A stretch of 64,000 bases of DNA from Schizosaccharomyces osmophilus (taxonomy: Eukaryota; Ascomycota; Schizosaccharomycetes; Schizosaccharomycetales; Schizosaccharomycetaceae), in contig NC_079239.1 in assembly GCF_027921745.1 (NCBI RefSeq), forward strand, positions 337,501-401,500, written 5' to 3'. Under the pieces are notes generated by a model. The model was given only the letters and a program-made list of their open reading frames with translations. It did not search any database and was not told the DNA's origin. Below, piece after piece: positions 60,551-64,000 of the stretch. Each line of letters starts with the position of its first letter. The first letter of the stretch is position 1. A program made the position numbers and the translations under genes.

Positions 60551-60963
60551 GTAATTGAAATTCGGAATTCATGAAAACATCAAATATAGCTTCTCGCTTC
60601 GCTGTTTGCTTATTTTTGCAAGTTACTTGGGTTCCATTTCCCTACTAGAGTTTTTTTTTTTTTTTTTTTTTCTAACAATAATTTTAAATGGCTAATTTCT
60701 TACTTTGTATAAATTCCTTTTTTGTTTCATTTTAACGTTTTTCATGTTCTTTAGACAGTTTCTTTTGGTTTTCTCTTTACAATAATATAATAAAAAACTT
60801 TACTTATGTAAGTGTAACTAACTATCTGTCCTTTACAAAATTTTTCTCAACGATTCGTACATTTACTTTGACGTTACCTTTATTTCATTTTCGAGTATCC
60901 AATTCTTTCTTCCTTTCTTCTTGTAAATAGTTTGTAACTGGTAATTGGAAGCGCTCAAAGAAG
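60551..60963. other. Intergenic upstream of the small membrane protein gene
   Basis: About 410 bp, including a run of about 21 T at 60651-60671 and pyrimidine-rich leader. No gene seen. Confidence 0.45.
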
Positions 60964-61386
60964 ATGAGTATTCTTGGAATTGTCGCGGTATCGATCATTT
61001 GTGCGATTGCCTTTTTATTTGTGTCCTATGGAACTCTTCGTCTAATTAATGCTGCTAGAAGAAGAAGCGCTATGAACAAGGGAGATTCTTCTTCTACGAG
61101 ATCCTGGAAATTTTTGAAGAATCCCTTTGCTCGTTCCGGAAAGTTTGAGGCTTTAGATGCTGATGATATGTGGGACAGTCGAGTCGAAGAAACAGAATTA
61201 AGCACCATTCCTTCAGCTGCTAATTATTTCGAGAACGTTACGGAAAGATCACCCTTTGTTACAGCCGATTTGAACTCTCAGCGAGATTCTTCACCTGCTT
61301 CCCATGGAAAGCATTTAGAAAATGAAGCTTTTGCATCCCCATTCCATCCGGAAAACTCACCGTTTTCACAAAACAAAGCTACGTAA
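60964..61386 (+). CDS. Small single-pass membrane protein with Ser/Pro-rich tail
   Basis: Single exon, 140 aa. A single N-terminal transmembrane anchor spans residues 4-26 (LGIVAVSIICAIAFLFVSYG), followed by a basic patch (AARRRSAMNK) that predicts a type III topology with the tail in the cytosol. The tail is disordered with several Ser-Pro and Thr sites (SPASHG, SPFHPENSPFSQ), possible CDK or MAPK targets. The S. pombe syntenic gene between DUF726 and the metallopeptidase is, as I recall, an uncharacterised small protein. No function can be assigned. Confidence 0.82.
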   Translation: MSILGIVAVSIICAIAFLFVSYGTLRLINAARRRSAMNKGDSSSTRSWKFLKNPFARSGKFEALDADDMWDSRVEETELSTIPSAANYFENVTERSPFVTADLNSQRDSSPASHGKHLENEAFASPFHPENSPFSQNKAT

Positions 61387-62021
61387 AGTCTTTCGTTTTC
61401 AATCTTGATTCAAGTTACCACAGGCCGCCGCATTGTTATTTAAGTTTAATTTAGTTTCTCACAGGTTTAGTAGAAAAGCGTTGCTGAACAGGTCAGGTTA
61501 CGCAACTAGCTTGGATGAAGATTGCTATTAAACCTGGTTTCCTTTCCTATTATACCTTCTATATACTTAAGCATCCCTAGAACATTCTTTTTGACTTTTT
61601 TCCGACTTTGTCTTTTACTTTACTTAATTCTCTCCTTTTTCCGCCGTTCATTGTTTTCGAATTTCGTTTGTTTTGCATTTTTTTTTCGCAATTCTAAATA
61701 TATCTATTTGACTTTTAGATCAAACATGAAAAATCAGTATAGAGTTCTTTTTTTTAATTGGATTCATGGTTAAATGCACAAGTCTTGACTACTTGCCGAT
61801 AATCAAAATAATACCAGCGTTTAATTATGTTTTGTTGTTAGTCTGAAACCATCATGCTTCACTTGGACATTTACTTGCTAAAAGTATATAAATTACATAT
61901 TGTGTAGTTCAATGAAAGTATATACCTTGGTGCCAATATTTACCAATCGAATTCATTCTTATGTTGCTTAACTTCAATATATCTTACGGCATTTTCACCT
62001 TCACTCACTTACACATAAGAA
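61387..62021. other. Intergenic upstream of the metallopeptidase gene
   Basis: About 635 bp, very AT-rich and pyrimidine-rich on the plus strand. The 83-codon ORF at 61522-61773 is low-complexity and starts without ATG. No gene seen. Confidence 0.4.
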
Positions 62022-63999
62022 ATGAGTCAAATCATTCTAGACAATATTCAAAACAATGATACTGTATACCATGTAAGGAAGAATTTGTTTTTCTGATTAT
62101 TTTATGAGAATACTATTATATCATTTCAAATCGTTCACATTGCTAATCGAATTTTCGTAACAGAGATTTGTCATTGTTCATGGTAGAGTCACCAAAAACA
62201 ATTCCCATGCTTCTGCCATAGTAACAGTGAAGCATTCCGGCGATACATTTCCACAACAGGTTTGGGTTGTCACGAAGTCTTACTTTAAGGCTCTTGTTCA
62301 AGTAGTGCCAGGCGAAAATGAAATTTTATTTCAAACCGATGATGGATTTGAACTCCCTTTGCATTTGACTTATCAAGTTCTTAATGATAATCCTTTCTAC
62401 CGAATTGGCCTTGTTGTAGGAAGAGATTCTGATTTAAGATTTGACGCTCCTTATGGCATGAAGAATGACCTTGACGAAGCGATCCGCAAATTGCGTTGCG
62501 CAGCTTATCTTTGGCAAGCATTTACTGCCGAATGTATGTACAGAAATGGATTTGGTAGGCGTACATTTCGCTTGGAAGAAAACGTCCAACCTGACACAAT
62601 GTCTTGTCAGTCAGCATGGGGCACTGAAAGACTGACTGCTTCAATTCATGTATTGAGATCAGACAAAACGGCTGAAGAAATTCGATCTACTCCGCCTGAT
62701 CAACTTTTTCACGTTGCTGGAAATGCCGTTGATAAATTGAATCTTCCAGAGCCATGGCATTACATCTGCATGTTGTTAGATACTCGCTATGATCCTTCTT
62801 CAAAAGAAGTCCGAGGCCATGTTGCTTTAGGAGGTGGTACTGATATGCATAAACTAGGTGTCTTTGGTTCCCATTCTTTGCATTCTTTTCCTAGCGCTTT
62901 AGAATATGTTGTACCTGTTTTCAGCGATGTCAGAAGGCTTCCCGATTACTTAGCAAACGATGCTAATGAAAGTTCTACTGTCTGGGAGTGTGCTAATATT
63001 GGAATTGGAGCTATACTACATGAACTTGGTCATACCCTTGGATGCCCTCATCAGCCAGATGGCATTATGCTACGTTCTTACCCAATTTTTAACCGTAGCT
63101 TTACAACGAGAGAATTTGAATGTGTCCGTACAGGAAGTAAAGGTCTTGCTCCCGTACTTCCAAAAGATGAATGCTCGTGGCATTACTTAGACCTATTAAG
63201 ATTTTATTATCATCCACTTTTCCGACTTCCTTTTGATCAGCCTTATCCATCAGACGTTGAAACAAGTTACTATGTAAGTGGCGATCAGATAGTGTTTACA
63301 AATGATGCTGGGATATTCCTTGCGGAAATTGAATATAATGGTCAGACCAAGGGATGGAAAATTTTCAATCCTCCTGAGGAGAAAGCTGCTTTTACTGATG
63401 CAGAGATTCGATCGCTGTCGAACGCCGATTCTGGTCAAGACTATCGTATCCGAATCCTAACTAGGAATTACAAAACGATGGATTTGAGTGATGTTCCTGG
63501 AATCATTAGGAATGCAAAGATCTCTACCAATTTTGGTAATATATATCGCTCCGAAAGATTTGGTCTTCGTGGATGCAACGGGAATGAACTAACTAATCTT
63601 TTATTTTCACCCGACAAGAAAATCACTAAAGTACGCGTGCATTGTGGTCTTGCTTTAGATGGTATTGAAGTCTTTTTTGGTTCAGAATCTGCCCTTCTTG
63701 GAAATTGTGGGGGAAGTCCTCACGATTTCGACACAACAGGCAGCAGTATTTCCGGGTTTCTTATTCGTAGTGGAGCCTGGGTAGATGGAATTAGTATTAT
63801 TTTGGAAAATGGCAACACTAGCCCCTTTTTTGGTAATGCAAATGGCGGTGGTCAAAAACTGTATAAAATTCCTGAAAATTCCAGATTGGTTGGCTTTTAC
63901 GGAACGCTGGCGGTAAGACAAGATTAAACTTCGTTAATTCAACGTTTTACTAATTGTTTATAGGGCTTTATGGATTCTGTTGGATTCTTTATCCAGTAG
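62022..63999 (+). CDS. Metzincin-like zinc metallopeptidase with C-terminal jacalin-like lectin domain, 3 exons
   Basis: Exons are 62022-62072, 62164-63912 and 63964-63999, 611 aa; S. pombe has a homologue of about 612 aa in this position, as I recall. Exon 1 gives MSQIILDNIQNNDTVYH. The catalytic motif HELGHTLGCPH (His303, Glu304, His307, His313) fits HExxHxxGxxH, and GIMLRSY just after it is a Met-turn candidate. Residues about 460-611 form a jacalin-like beta-prism with Gly-rich strands; the last exon (GFMDSVGFFIQ) supplies its final strand. The intron 2 donor is GTAAGA, with branch TACTAAT and acceptor TATAG; without splicing the protein would stop four residues later. No signal peptide is seen, so it is probably intracellular. 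Substrate is unknown. Confidence 0.92.
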
Positions 64000-64000
64000 A

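Noticed and set aside
61522-61773. 83-codon Phe/Leu-rich ORF upstream of the metallopeptidase
   Set aside because: Non-ATG start in a pyrimidine-rich leader; composition explains the hydrophobic translation.
1-64000. LTR retroelements, DNA transposons, CRISPR arrays, rRNA
   Set aside because: No terminal repeats, transposase, reverse transcriptase or array structure seen in any frame.

Overview
The window looks like nuclear DNA of a fission yeast (Schizosaccharomyces) that is not S. pombe. It is AT-rich and compact, with short introns using GTAWGT-type donors, CTAAC/CTAAT branch sites and TAG/CAG acceptors. Almost every gene matches a fission yeast family at a clear distance from S. pombe. 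I judge the S. octosporus / S. cryophilus side of the genus most likely, but cannot fix the species without a search. I see no retroelement, transposon, CRISPR array or rRNA. S. pombe gene names and gene orders quoted here come from memory.

Layout. 1-2937: 3' part of a cohesin STAG/SA subunit (Psc3 or Rec11) and a convergent lysine-rich CCDC137-like gene. 4.3-9.0 kb: tip1, a G6PDH-family paralogue and obr1, the last two with bZIP-type stress sites upstream. 9.9 kb: tRNA-Arg(ACG). 10.4-16.2 kb: a Fun30-type remodeller (fft3-like), a small unknown gene and atg14. 16.5-22.4 kb: acp2 and bdf2, divergent across about 2.3 kb of apparently empty DNA. 23.2-26.5 kb: utp5 and dsc3.

27.1-49.0 kb: elf1, ate1, pit1, mug191, an unrecognised six-exon coiled-coil/dsRBD-like gene, a Zn2Cys6 regulator, rhp55, pil2 and sac1. 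As I recall the S. pombe order, this is one co-linear block read in reverse, with the dsRBD-like gene as an extra member. 50.0-52.3 kb: a PFKFB-like fructose-2,6-bisphosphatase and vma11. 52.9-64.0 kb: spo3, btn1, a DUF726 hydrolase, a small single-pass membrane protein and a metzincin-jacalin protein whose stop codon lies one base before the window ends.

Splicing. I resolved exon structures for the CCDC137-like gene (3 exons), acp2 (3), ate1 (7), the dsRBD-like gene (6), rhp55 (2), vma11 (5) and the metallopeptidase (3), and propose an extra 5' exon for bdf2. These include exons of 6, 16 and 17 nt and very short introns. Many apparent ORF starts were not ATG; starts were moved to the first supported ATG.

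Functional themes. Most genes are independent housekeeping genes. Two groupings stand out: a redox pair (obr1 and the G6PDH paralogue), and meiosis/sporulation genes (pit1, mug191, spo3, perhaps the cohesin subunit), with four Mei4-like GTAAACA motifs upstream of spo3.
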